Shown here: in pieces, positions 30,153 to 42,370 of the stretch
Layout: every line of letters starts with the position of its first letter
Position numbering within the stretch: position 1 is the first letter of the stretch
The notes under the pieces: model-generated
Told to the model about the DNA's origin: nothing
Databases searched by the model: none
Seen by the model: the letters and a program-made list of their open reading frames with translations, nothing else
DNA from: Datnioides undecimradiatus
Taxonomy: Eukaryota > Chordata > Actinopteri > Lobotiformes > Datnioididae
Assembly: GCA_008933995.1 (NCBI GenBank)
Contig: WARS01000030.1
Coordinates: 7,051,304-7,115,303 of the forward strand
Length of the DNA stretch: 64,000 bases
Direction: 5' to 3'
Made by a program: the position numbers and the translations under genes

Positions 30153-30320
30153 AGCTTCCAATCCCAAAAGTGCAGCCCAAGGTTCCCAGCTTCCAAACCC
30201 AAATCCCGTCCCCAGATTCCTAGCTTCTAATCCCAAATCTAACCCCCTGGTTCCCAGCTTCCAGTCCCAAGTGTAAGCCCCTGTTTTCCAGCTTCCAGCA
30301 CACACCCCAGTCCCAGCTTT
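30153..30320. repeat. 34-bp minisatellite, about five diverged units
   Basis: Units starting agcttcca/agcttcta begin at 30153, 30188, 30222, 30256 and 30290, a spacing of 35, 34, 34 and 34 bases, with a shortened last unit at 30315. Each unit contains a C-rich run of the form tcccaa...cccc...ggttccc. The array is strongly pyrimidine-biased on the plus strand, and the units differ by several substitutions. Confidence 0.8.
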
Positions 30321-31035
30321 TTAGCTACTCTGCCAAGCTTGCAAAGCCTTTACAGTGAATACCTTTTTTCTATTGTAATCTTGCTACCTCACTGAGAGTA
30401 CATGACAAGGTTCACATGCCCAGACCCACTCAACACAACATCCAAGAAATACTACTGAAGTTACTATTTTCTTGAAATAGGTTATATGCTAGGTGGTATC
30501 CTGGTTGTGATCATTCCAAAGACTATGCGCTGCAAACCAATCTCTCTCTATTCGGTCATTGTTGTACCTTATGAGAGAAAAGAAGGTCGAAGCAACTCTA
30601 TCTTATTGTGCCATTACAACTGAACTGTGTTTTAGTCTGTAATTATTTCTATTGGAGGACTGTTTCACTGGTTTAAGAGTGAACTCCAATGAGTACAAAT
30701 ACATAAAACTACACAATTACAAATAGAGCACTTTAGGTACTTTCAAATTCTGGTTCATCCCAGGTCTGCTCCAAATTATTGACAAGGGAAGAAATGTGGA
30801 AGGATAGTCAGAGGGATGGAAATGAGGGATGAATTGGCTTGGAAAGAAATGAGAAATGTAAAATGTCAAATGTGTAAAAGAGAAAGCTATTTATTTTGAT
30901 ATACGAGCGAATATTGGAAACTTTAGTTTTAGATGACGGCTAATATAACAAAAGGCCTTGTAACTATGTTCAGCAAGGAAAATAATAATCACACCATTAT
31001 GAAAGACCTTCTCTCCTTAACAGGGACAATGTGTG

Positions 31036-31040
<5 letters not shown>

Positions 31041-31070
<30 letters not shown>

Positions 31071-31090
31071 ATGTGTGTGTGTGTGTGTGT
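31041..31090. repeat. (GT)n microsatellite, one interruption
   Basis: Two GT runs are separated by taat at about 31068-31072. Confidence 0.95.
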
Positions 31091-33136
31091 CAGTGAGGGA
31101 GAGGGGGAGGTGACAGAGTGGAAATTAAATAATGTGAAAATAAAGAAAGCAAGTCACATAAAATAATATCTTTCAAAACAGGAGAAGCTTTAACCATATC
31201 TCAAGACAGGTAATTATATTATCTCTGTAAACGTTGCATTTTTTATTGAAGATCATTTATTCATGCATAAGACGACTAGTGTTTCTGTAAACTGTCTGAA
31301 ATGATCAATGGCCCTGCTTTATACTCCTGCAGATTGTGTTGTTCATCGTTCCTCTCTCTCCTCAACCTTTCTCTTCTTCTAATTTGGGAAGGGTCTCAAT
31401 TCCTGGCATTTAAAACATTAAAGCTTGGCCGAGGGGCTGTGTGAGTTGTACTAGAGGCAGGAGGAGAGGGGATTTTATCAGAATGACTCATACACCTAGG
31501 TAGATTCAGAATGTTAAACAGATTAAACCAAAAGATCAATTAGCTTTTTCAAAACATTCTGATGACTTGGAACAAGAGAAATTGATAAATGTGCAAGCCT
31601 ATCCTCATACTAATGTCACAGAAAAGTCCATGCAAATTTAGGTTATTAAATGCCTGACAATATGTATTACAAATGTTTTGTACAGTATACTGCTCACTTT
31701 GAGGTGCTTTAAAACTCTGCAAGTGGTCAGTTTTCATTACACACCTGAGTGGACACTGAGTATGGATGTCTTTGTTATTGACAAAACAAAGTTATCTGAT
31801 TTGCTGGTATCTCCTAGCTCTACTTATAAGATTATTCTGTTTTTTACCGCTTCAAAAGCACATACTGTTGTGTGTCATTGAATCACAACTTCAACGAAGA
31901 TATGTAAAAAATATAGAAATCAGAGTGTGGTATACAGAGTCATAGCCTGAGTGAAAGGTACATAGACACATAAACTACAGTTTGTAGTAAAAGGCTATGG
32001 CAGCACATTGGGCAAAGTCAGTCTTGACAAAAAGTCATTTAATTTTCTCTTTTCATTAGTAGAGATGGAATCTGCCCTTTCCTTATCATGGTCCAGGAAA
32101 CTGAAGACTTAAAGACATTTTTTCCTTATTCCTGTAATTTCATCTGAGAAGTTATGGAGGAGGAGGTAAATGTGTCAGCAGTTACTTTTATACAATCAGA
32201 AAAATTATGTGTAGACCTCTCTATTGTAAGTTTTGTCAGTCTTTTTTACAGTAATAGTTCAAAGCCTTGTGGAACACTTAAGTCACTTCAGCTTGAAACT
32301 GTATCGACACAGTCATTATCTCTCAATCAATAAGATCAATCCAGAAAAAGGAAGTGAATGTTGTGAACTGAAGAGCTAGAGGATAAGAGAACAATTTCTA
32401 CAGTGGCATTGCTCAGGCTTTTTGTGCAAGTAAGAGACATTTTCATTATTAAAAAAAGATTTATTTGAGTAGTAAAACAATGTGATATTAGGGGTGTCTG
32501 AGAACTATGTAAAGCAATCTTAACAGCTATCCTCAGACTGAAATATTAGTTATTAGATATTATCTTTTGTATTAAATCACAACATTCATATCAAATACCG
32601 CATGAATTGGGATGCAGTTTGAGTTGTAAAAGTACACATTTGCAATGGAACTGGCTGAATTAAGTAGGATTATAAAACTGTCACAGTCTATAAATGTGTC
32701 CAGTGTCCACAAAGGGATTTGATGAAATTCTTTCCAAGCTCTGTCATGTTTTGTCATACGTGTCTTTGTGAAGTGGACTCAACAAAATACAATGCCTCCT
32801 GAGACTGACTGTCAGGAGTCCACTTTCACATACAAAAAAACATTTTCAATTTCCACCTTTCAGAGTTTCAACCAACCATTTTAACACGAGTGTCACTTGT
32901 TAATGTTCACACAAATAAACGTGCAGATCTAAGCTAACATATTGTTCTCAAGTATCTCCAAACTAATGAAAAGAAAATGCATACTGGAAACATAAATCAT
33001 ACAACAAATGGATCAGAAAACAATATTTTAAAAGTGAGAAAGAGGAGTTAGCAAAGGACCTAATTAACAGCTTTCTCATTGAAGAAGAGATGGAGGGAGG
33101 ATGGAGGAGATGGTAAGTGGAAGGAATCTTGATATT

Positions 33137-33595
33137 AAGGGCCCTATCTTACACACTAACACTATCTAAGGGTACATTATTCAGATAATAAGATGCCTAC
33201 TACAACATTCTGCTTATAACACACACCTACAGCACCATTCAACCTCCTTTAGTTACTAGTCAGTGCCTTTGTTCATATTCTCTTAATGGAGGTGTTGATG
33301 GGACAGTGGATTGGGAGATGGCGGAGGCAGAAAGTCTAGTGGCCAAGGACCACACATCTCTCACTCAGTACCATTTAAACAGCAAAGCACTAGATGCAGC
33401 CATTCTTCGTTTTTAAAGGAGGTGAGAAATCACACTCTTATTTGTTCAGTTCCTGTAATGTTAAAAATATGTCTCTGATTAATTAAGAAAGTAAATACAA
33501 CCCCTTTGTGCCACGAGCCTGACTCAGAAGTGGAGTTGGACACATCTTGAATGCACTTTAGACCACGTACAAGGATTGTTGATATAGGGCTCTAA
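33137..33595. mobile_element. short non-autonomous DNA transposon (MITE-like)
   Basis: The left end taagggccctatctt and the right end, on the other strand cttagagccctatat, form imperfect terminal inverted repeats about 460 bp apart. Inside, cattctcttaatgg followed by ggtgttgatggga, gggagatggcgg and ctttagaccacgtacaagg match in order, with many changes, a GGGCCCTAT-ended repeat that I recall as abundant in percomorph fish. It carries no coding sequence. Family assignment (hAT-like or otherwise) is uncertain and the target duplication is not clear. Confidence 0.55.
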
Positions 33596-34112
33596 GTCTT
33601 GGTACTTTTCCAGACAAACACAAGGATAATCATTAGTAAATACAATAGTGGCTCAGTAGTCTGAAGACACAATTCAGGGTTAAAACTTTGGCCTGGATCT
33701 CTGTCTACGCCAATATTCCCACCTCTCTTCACCTTTATATGTCTAGAAAAAAGCAAAACAAACGGCATAATGATTTCAATAAATTTAAAACAGATGTGAC
33801 AGCAAGTTAAAACACAAGGTCAATTATGCATCACCTCTTAAACAACAGAAACATTCTGTCTTGTAGAATGGATGAGCATGTACAAAAATTCAAAATTTAT
33901 TTATTTATCAAATTATTTATGAGCAAAAATCAATGAGCACAAGTCAGGTATAACAGGGCTTGTTTGAAGAAATACCTCAATGTAAAATAAAAAAGAATTT
34001 ACCACTTAGTCAGTCCCATGATTTTCTTTTGAGTCCCCAAAAAGATAAAAACATACAAAATAAGAGAGGTTATTACAAACTATAAAAGAGACTAACAATA
34101 CATTCTTTAAAA

Positions 34113-36312
34113 CAGGGGTGTCTTTTTCTAAGAGGGCCAGATTTGATCATGTAAAACTGCCTAAGGGCCAGCAGTCCCTCCTGACATTTAGTTGTATACA
34201 TAAAAGGTAAATACAGGAACACTGTTTTAGAACAATTGTATTTTAACTGACACAGCAACTATCATTTCTTAAAATGGGAATGTAACCAAATGCAAGCCAC
34301 TCAGGCATGAACAGGTCTCAACAAAATCATTCTGCCCTTCTTTCACATCTTGAGAGTCATATACCATGAAGAACATAAAGAACAAGATGTCTGCAGCTGA
34401 TATTTTTACCTCAGACTCATTTTAAACAGGACTTATTATTTAATTCCATTGAAAGCTCCATAACTGTTACAGATGTGCCTTATTGGGGGATTGTTTCAGT
34501 GCTGGACTACTTTGGGATTACATTTAGGCAAAGTGCAACACAATGAACCCATGTAGCAAATGTCTGCAATCGAAGGGCACTTGGGCATGGCACAGAACAT
34601 ACACACTGAATCAACTGCATGTCACAGTTAGTTGTCGTTGACAAGTAGACGCACTGGTCACTAATTTGTGTAACTGTGACGTCACAATGTGTTATTTGAT
34701 CGTGATATCACGTGTCCTTTGATCACTGATTGCAAGCCATACTGCAGGCCATAAAAACATGGCTGGAGCCAGCATGAGCCTCTGGTGTTGCTCACAAGAT
34801 CACTCAGAAAGTCATCTTTGTGTTACACCAGAGTGCCTTAAGTCCAAGCCAAGCGCATCTATTTATAACTGTGGTTTTGCCTTTTTAGATTTAACAATGA
34901 CAGAAGTTCGATTTGAAAAAGCTTGCGCAGCAGATCTTCTATCACAAATTAAAAACACTCAGAAATTAGGATTTATTAATCTCATAGCCGCAAAATCCTG
35001 AAAGCATTCTTTAAACTCTACAGCCAAAGATGCAATGTCTGTTGCATATCTCTTCATTTGCACACCAATATTGTCCTGAGGAAAACTGTCCATGTCATGC
35101 AACCCTGGGAAATGTGTGGTGTTGGGCTCCGTTTGTGACAAGTGTCTTTGAAAGAGTTGCAGCGTGGTTCCAAATGCCTTGATGTGTGCATATAGCTGGC
35201 TCACAACTGCATCTTGCCCATGAAGGCTTAGGTTCAGCACATTCAGATGCCAAAACAGCCAAGTCAGCCAGCCATGCAGGATCTGATAGTTCTTGTTGTC
35301 ACTTTTTAGCCAAGAGTTGTTCGATTTCCCCCACCAGAGCCAGCCCACGTCGTTGTGACATACCACACCTCCACATCAGCCTGGATGTCGGGCAGAAACT
35401 GCTGAAAAAGGCAGTGGTATAGGGTTTCAGAGTGACTGAAATGGTTTCATAACATGATCAAGTTCAAGATGCTTCACACTTGCTGGTCAGTTATACAGTG
35501 GAGTTCAATAGTAGTGTCTGCTTCAGTGTGGATAAGCCACTGCATTCACCAGCCATGGCAAGCACGCTGTTGGTAATGATCCTGCTAACTTTGCTCTATG
35601 GTAGTTTCATATTAATAACAGATGAACAAATTGAGACAAATAAATCAGCGCCTCTTGTTTGGCTTTTAAGGCTCTGAAGGTCAATCAGCTCCACTGTAAT
35701 GTTCATGTCCTCATCAGCTTCTCTCAAAGAAGTCAGTAACAGAGCAGTGTCTAGCGATTCGTTTAGCCATTAGTTTACTTACATTACATTACATTACTTC
35801 GTAGCTATCTTTGGAGGCATTTTCATTTGACTCGCGGTCTCACGTGACGTATTCGCCTTTGTGAAGCAAAAACAGCTTTGAGGTGCTTCACTGTTTCTGC
35901 GTGGTCGCTCTCTGATAGCTTATCGTACGCATTAGCAGGTTTTGTCTGGTAGTGTCTCTTTACATTGAATTCCATACACATGGAACAGTCTCTTGGCAAA
36001 TTAGACAAAAACAATTGTTTCCTTTTTCACTGAAAAAATACAGCAATTTCCACTTGTCTTGGAGGCGGCGGCCTATGTTAAAAATGGTTTTTGATTAATA
36101 AATATCATATACTCTATATTTGGTTCAGTTTTTTTCTGTTTTTTGAAAAACTTGAAATTATGACTTAGGCCATTATTTTACAAGTGATGATACTCTCTCT
36201 TTGACAGTGCTGTTGGGCCATAAACAATACATTATAAGATGGAAGCTATGGGCTGTGCAGAATCTGACTGTGGGCCATAATTGGCCCATGGGCCAGACTT
36301 TGAACATGTCTG
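34113..36312 (-). mobile_element. degraded hAT-family DNA transposon with BED-type transposase relic
   Basis: The left end begins caggggtgtc and the right end, read inward on the other strand, begins cagacatgtt. Both continue into a related GGCC-rich inner segment (gagggccaga on the left, gtctggccc on the right). The flanks ctttaaaa (34105-34112) and ttttaaag (36313-36320) agree at 6 of 8 positions, fitting the 8-bp target duplication of hAT elements. The transposase remains lie on the minus strand inside. At about 2.2 kb with a broken gene it cannot be autonomous. It sits in the presumed clstn2 intron in the same orientation as that gene. Confidence 0.8.
34960..36014 (-). pseudogene. hAT transposase pseudogene (ZBED/GTF2IRD2-type)
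   Basis: Three blocks in family order are visible on the minus strand. Near 36014-35825 there is a BED zinc-finger remnant with CSMCMEFNVKRHYQTKPANA and YDKL (family form: NVKRHY.TKH..YD). Near 35760-35600 there is a catalytic-domain segment including NESLDTALLLTSLREADED, where family members have DESTD, so the first acidic residue is Asn here, followed by MNITVELIDLQSLK. Near 35366-34960 there is CHNDVGWLWWGK (family VHNDVRWLSKGK) and HLNVLNLSLHGQDAVVSQLY. Stops and frame breaks separate the blocks, and sequence between the BED and catalytic blocks is missing. The last block resembles the hAT-derived part of GTF2IRD2 and ZBED5-like proteins, which are host genes from the same transposase lineage. 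Confidence 0.8.
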
Positions 36313-39300
36313 TTTTAAAGGCTAAGGTTACAGCAAATATGCAGTCGTAGCCTGCTTAGACCAGAGAAAAGGTTTGTTTTTCTTTTCACAATATTTAACT
36401 TGAATGGTGAGTGGAATAAAACAGAGCATCTACAAACTGCACAACAGAAAGACAGTCATCACAGAAATACTAAATGTGACAAACCACCTCCAAGCCACAG
36501 ACTTGTTCAGGATGAAGGAACAAAGAAAAGAAAAAGAAAGTTTAGGAAGATGGGAGTAAAATAAGGCAAGAGAGTGAAGGGTTATTTCTTTTGCTCTTCT
36601 GTTCTGGTCTGCCTAACCCATTCTTCCAGGAAGTGAAATCAAATCAGAAATCATCCGGTTGTCCAATAATGTGTTTTGTTCTTATCTTGTGTCAGAGCAG
36701 AGAAAGAACACATGGCAGAAAAAGACAGAGACACAGAGAGCAGCCAGAAACCACTCTACATACACAAAATGACTCAGACTTTTTGTTTTTAAAGATATGC
36801 CATTACATTTTATCCTCCTTACAGTATGTAGAAATAAACACATTTTGTCAGTATTGTTAAGACAGCTGTGTTAAACATGGTAATGTGGGTTCTTTTCTTT
36901 TTTTAACGACACTAACAGCAGAGCATACCATGCATTGGTTCCCCTCCCAAGGATAAACCCTCGTAATATTAATAATATAAATATGACAATGAGACCTGTT
37001 ATGAAAATTAACTATTCTGCCCCTGTGTTAACCTTAGCCTATTATAAATCCACACAGGTGGTGTTTTCCCAAAAACATTGCACCGTTTTCACTACCCGTA
37101 TTCTCATTTCATTAAGTCTTTTATGCAAAGCTGTTGATTGCCAGACAAACAGTCCAGGCTCGTTAGCTAGGCCTACAGTCAGCATTTTGCAGCACACAAA
37201 GTGAACCCAGAAAAGTGTGAAACAGAAGTACGGAGAATGATGAGCCTGAGGCAAGCCACAGAGAAACTCTAATTTTCTATAAAACCACAACACAAGCTAC
37301 AGAAAAACAGCAATCCCATCCATCAGTGATGATATCTCAGCTGACGAGGGCAACACAAACCAGGCGATGGGCCAATATACTGCTCTTCAGGGTGGGATCC
37401 CAACTATATCATTAATGAGGGTTTATTGAGACAATGTAATACATAAGTAAATTAATTTGACATTTAGTGTAAACTATTCCTGGATAACACCTGAGTTAAT
37501 CTATCTTAATAATATCAATAGGAGTTTATTGGCATACAAGACATTTAGGTAGAAAAAAAATTATCAAAGAGATTTCCCCTTTTTTTTCTTGATATTTGAT
37601 CCAAAAGGAGAGCCGTGACTACCCCCAAATCACTCTGCTGGGAATACTTATCCTTGAAGAGAGCTGATCTGTTTGTGTGTTTGAGGTTGTAAGCAACTTT
37701 TCATCTCCTTGTCTCTCTGTCCTTCTAACAGTTTGAAAGTCAAACAGTGGCTGCCCTTCCCTCCCTCAGAGTTTGTACTGTCTGTCGTCCCACCACCTGC
37801 TGGCCTGCCTGTGTCTCACTCAGTCTGTCAGTCTGTCATTACGACAGTTGTTGGCCTGTCTGGTGCATACTGTAAGTGCACATGCCCACGTGCACAGTTT
37901 GCAAGGTTTAGGCGATACGAGCTTGTGTGAGTGTGAAACCTTCAAACTTATCCAACATTGTCACCAAACAGAATCGCTCAAGGGAAGATTTCTGAAAGCT
38001 CAATGTCAATTTCCTTCTCTCCTCTGCTGCTACCTATCGACATTTAATTTAATACTGCAGGACAGCACTGAAATCCCACAGGAAGGGGGGAAGTACAACA
38101 AAGATAAGGTTTGACAAGATGTGACAGGACTTGCTCAGGTATCAAATCTGACATTAAGAACAAGCACTGGACAACACAACACTAAAATAATGTTTTCAGT
38201 GATTACACTTTACTTGTGATTTACATAGTTACAGAGCGAGTATAATGTCTTGAAGATAGACTTTTTTGATTGTCAAAGCTGGTTTTTATTTCAATGTGTA
38301 ATTAATATCTATATAGAGTCCATAGCAACTGTAGTAGATCATGTTTGTAGATCAGCGTGTTAACTAATGTTTCATATTGTTCTAGTTTATATCCTTTTAA
38401 TTGCTCTTATTATTTAAAATGAACATCACCTCAAAGTGACATTCAGGGACCAGTCATTTCAGCTTGGGAAATGAAAGAATGGCCACATTATAAAGAGTTT
38501 ACCTTTCAGATTATGATGTGCAACTGACAGTTAAGTTTCCCTCTACAAATGGCCTCACAGGAGCGAATGAGAGTTTTAAAGCAACAGATGAGTGTTGGGG
38601 TAAATGAGAAGAGAATTACTGAGATTTTTCTCTTAAATGATGCAACTTAAGATTCAAAATCGTCAAGAGAAAGATTTACATATATTTCTACAGCTATAGC
38701 GCTCAATATCTGCTTCCATACATTTGTGACTCGATTTATTTTTGCTGGTGAGCAGTTCAGGATAAACTGACAGACACTTTGCTTCTTCCAGGTCATAACT
38801 TTAAGAGATCACTGAAGCATTTAAAGAGATAAGGGGCATAAAAGAGAACAATATATAAGTAATTAGGAGTGATTTATCTGAAAGCTGCCACTGCTTTCAC
38901 CTGATCATTAGAGGAAACAGGTTCCATTAGTGTCTCCTGTTGACCAGACTCTCTTTGGGAAAACAGACTTATATTGTTCAGTAAAATGACTGTGATCAAG
39001 GTAATCACAGTGGCTGCCTTTTAATGTTCCACAACAACTCCCATGTCCAAATAGCCCATTAACCATTTGAAATGAAATTATGCCATTATCTGTGAAAGAA
39101 AAGATGCTCGGCACTATCTTTTCCTACCGTGTTTATGGAAATAATAGCACGGGTGTGACAATATTTTAATTCAGCATCTGCTCAAATTATGACTTGAAAG
39201 ATGTTTCAGTTTTTGCCACAGCTGCACTTGTTTTCTCTCACAGGGTTTTGCATCATTGCACTGCAGCTTGGTGTTTGAAGCCTAAACAGGGTGAAGCGTG

Positions 39301-39440
39301 ATGAATAGCAAATCAGTTTTTGACACTTAAGGCAAATGTGCTTCATCTATTAAAAACTCTGATAAGCTTAGACCTTTTCATGGTCTTGGCTCAACGAGAA
39401 CACTATGACTTACTTCCAAATACTCTAACACAGTGAATGT

Positions 39441-39442
<2 letters not shown>

Positions 39443-39488
<46 letters not shown>
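39443..39488. repeat. (GT)n microsatellite
   Basis: An uninterrupted run of about 23 GT units. Confidence 0.95.
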
Positions 39489-39491
<3 letters not shown>

Positions 39492-41752
39492 AGTGGGGGT
39501 AAATATGCATAATTTATATTATATAGCATATATTTAAACTAAAGCCTGACAGTTTTATGTGTGAGCTGGTATTCGGCATTAGTATCAGCTTAGGAGTTTC
39601 CGATATGGGTCGACATGTAAACAGTTTTTCCCAGTATTTTTGCTGAAATAATGTTAGTGTTCGTGTTTTAGTGCACTACATATTTATTCAGCATCTTCAT
39701 AACCATTCATTTCTTGAATTGGTTGACATGCATGGTAATTATATGTCAATGCAGGGGCCAACATAAATTCAAGAGTCTCCTTTAGATCTGAACTGTACCA
39801 AAAGCAGTACCTGAAAACTGACAATATCTCAGCCAAAACTCATGTCACTGTTTATTTTCAAGGGTAAAATGTTAATCACACGCCTTAATAACCAACTGTA
39901 AGGGACCAGAATATGTTCAAAATTAATATTGGCAGATTTATATTTATTTATTTTAATTTACAAATGCCATTTACTATCAATCTCACCCACTAATGTCTGT
40001 CTCTACCTTCCATTGCCCATTGAGACATTGCCCAAAACACTAGCACTTGTTACCAGAAATGGGAGACACTAGAAACATTATTGAAAACTCTCTCTGTGGA
40101 AATTTAGATGCTATAAATAACATCACAGACAACCTAGTTACAGAAATAAATAAAAGTATTCACAAGTAACATATAATGTAGGCTCTAACTAGGCCACTTA
40201 ATCATTTTCATGAGGAAATTTGAAGGAAAAGCCTAGTTGCAACATGAGTGTTCATCCTTACGTTCAGTTGTTGTTAAGGATGGACGTCCAGAATTATTCA
40301 TTATCTCCAGTGTTATCAGGGTATATTTGTAAGTGAGCTCACTGTAGGTGCTGATGACAGCATAGGGCCGGGTGCTAAGGTGTTGATTGAGGTTGCCCTG
40401 CTTACCAGCAATGCAATTAAGAACAAAATCATGCAATTAAGAACGAAATAGAAAAAAATAGAGAAAACTTTGCAAAATAGAATAAGAACTCACAGCACAG
40501 ACATATGCACTTGAACTTATATATTTATCAGTGCCTATGCATAATATCATAGAAAGAAGCACATGGTATACACACTCTGCTAAACAGCTGTCTAAGCACA
40601 CTATGTCAGGATAAAAAAATCTAAATGACGTTCTGCTCTGTTTGCCTCCAAGATTGTGCTGACAGCACAACACTGCAGACGGGTAATAATATTCCAGAGC
40701 ACCTGAGGGCACATAGCAGCACGCTAAAACACACCAATACTTTTCAGTAATATAGACTGCCTGGTGATTATAGGAGATGATGCTTTGACAATACCTCCCC
40801 AGTTTAGGCACACAGTTTAATACATGATGTCAACATAAGGTAGCAATTTGCATCTCTATTTAATGTTTGGCATCTTTGTTGCCAATGTCACAGCCATAAA
40901 GTTTGTTCCCTAAACAAATGTTTCAATGTGTCAAATGCTGTGACATCTACAAGTACCTCCATCCTAAAGCAGACTGGGAGGACAGATTTATAATGTTTTC
41001 ACTGGCTCTTAAGAAGCTTTCCAATATTTGAAAAGATAACCCTGATGACAGCATCAGTTTATGCTAAAGTGTAACATTTTTAACAGCAGGCTGACATGAA
41101 AAACTGTGGGAAAAAAGTGGGAATTTAGCAGTGACAGAAAATATAAAGAAAGCTGCAGTCACCTGATGGGATAATCCAGGGTTTATAGATCTTGACCCAT
41201 GCTAAAGGTCTGAATATCCCTGCCAATTTTTGGAGTATCCTTTAGAATATGTGGCTGATGTTATTCTCTATGAAATCACTCTATTTACTTATCATCAGTA
41301 AGTCCCAACAAACACCAAAACAACCAGTGTGTCTCTTCAAACCATTTGACTCCTCGCACCTGTCTGCGGCACTCAGCCTATTTATTCATACAGAAGGCAT
41401 ATAAGAAGGCAATATATAGTTTCAGGTTTTAAAAAGAAATTTTCATAAACAGCTGGGCACTCTAGTTTTTAGCAAATGTTACCCAAATTCAAAGTAAATA
41501 CTGCCAATGTATCTAAGAATCTTCAGCCACAGATTAATACACGTTATGGGAGACAGTGGGATGGTGTATGCGTGGCGACAGAGGACAGTAAGGCCATGAT
41601 GTTACTGCTGCTTGTTCTTACTGCACACTACTGCACATTTTTCAAACACTGTTACTGTTACTGTTGTTGCTGCTGCTGCAAATGTAGAAAGCCACACTTC
41701 CCGTTAACTACATCATTTTCACAGTAAACGTCTTGAAAAACAACAAATGTAA

Positions 41753-41784
41753 AATGCTGTCATGAAGTAATTCATGACAGCATT
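41753..41784. other. perfect 14-bp stem hairpin with 4-base loop
   Basis: The arm aatgctgtcatgaa and its exact reverse complement ttcatgacagcatt are separated by gtaa. The pairing does not extend further, so the whole is 32 bases and too short for a microRNA precursor. Its role is unknown. Confidence 0.85.
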
Positions 41785-42313
41785 GAGCTTAATGAGCTAA
41801 TGTTGCAGAACATAAACTGGCAAGCGTAAGGGTTAAAGGGGAGCACTGCTTCTAGATCTGTGTTTTTATTTCTTAGACCTCAGATAGGTAAATGACTGGC
41901 TGCACAATGGGATGGATTAAAACATGACCAGTGTTGGTAGCCATAAAGAGCTGGACTTTTTTTAGTCTACGTCTGAGGCAAGTAAGTCCAATAACCTATA
42001 CAATATTCATGGAGTGACAGCAGTAAGAGAGAATGACACTGGTTTTAGCTGCAGCCTTGGCAGACACAGCACAGAGGCAATCATTAATCATTTAGACTTC
42101 CCTACCACCACACTGTGCATTAGAGACATAGTGTACAGGAAGTCCACATGACATTATAATGTGTATGTGATAGTGTTACGTGTATCTGTGTGTGTGACTG
42201 CTCCAAAAACATCCACCCACAACTATGTGATGAACACAAAAAGCTGCAAGCATACACACAAAAAGTTACAAGCACCAGAGATTTTTTTTTCACAAGTTTT
42301 CTCTCTCTCTGAA

Positions 42314-42370
42314 ACACACACACACACACACGCACGCACACACACACACACACGCACACACACACACACA
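42314..42370. repeat. (CA)n microsatellite with CG-containing variants
   Basis: A CA run with three CG interruptions (cgcacgcaca and a later cgcaca), next to a CT run at about 42297-42310. Confidence 0.95.

Noticed and set aside
34759..35001. 80-codon plus-strand frame
   Set aside because: It lies inside the hAT element, opposite the end of the transposase relic, and has no domain of its own.
35480..35677. Plus-strand frame with a hydrophobic stretch
   Set aside because: It is antisense to the hAT transposase remnant, which explains the sequence better.
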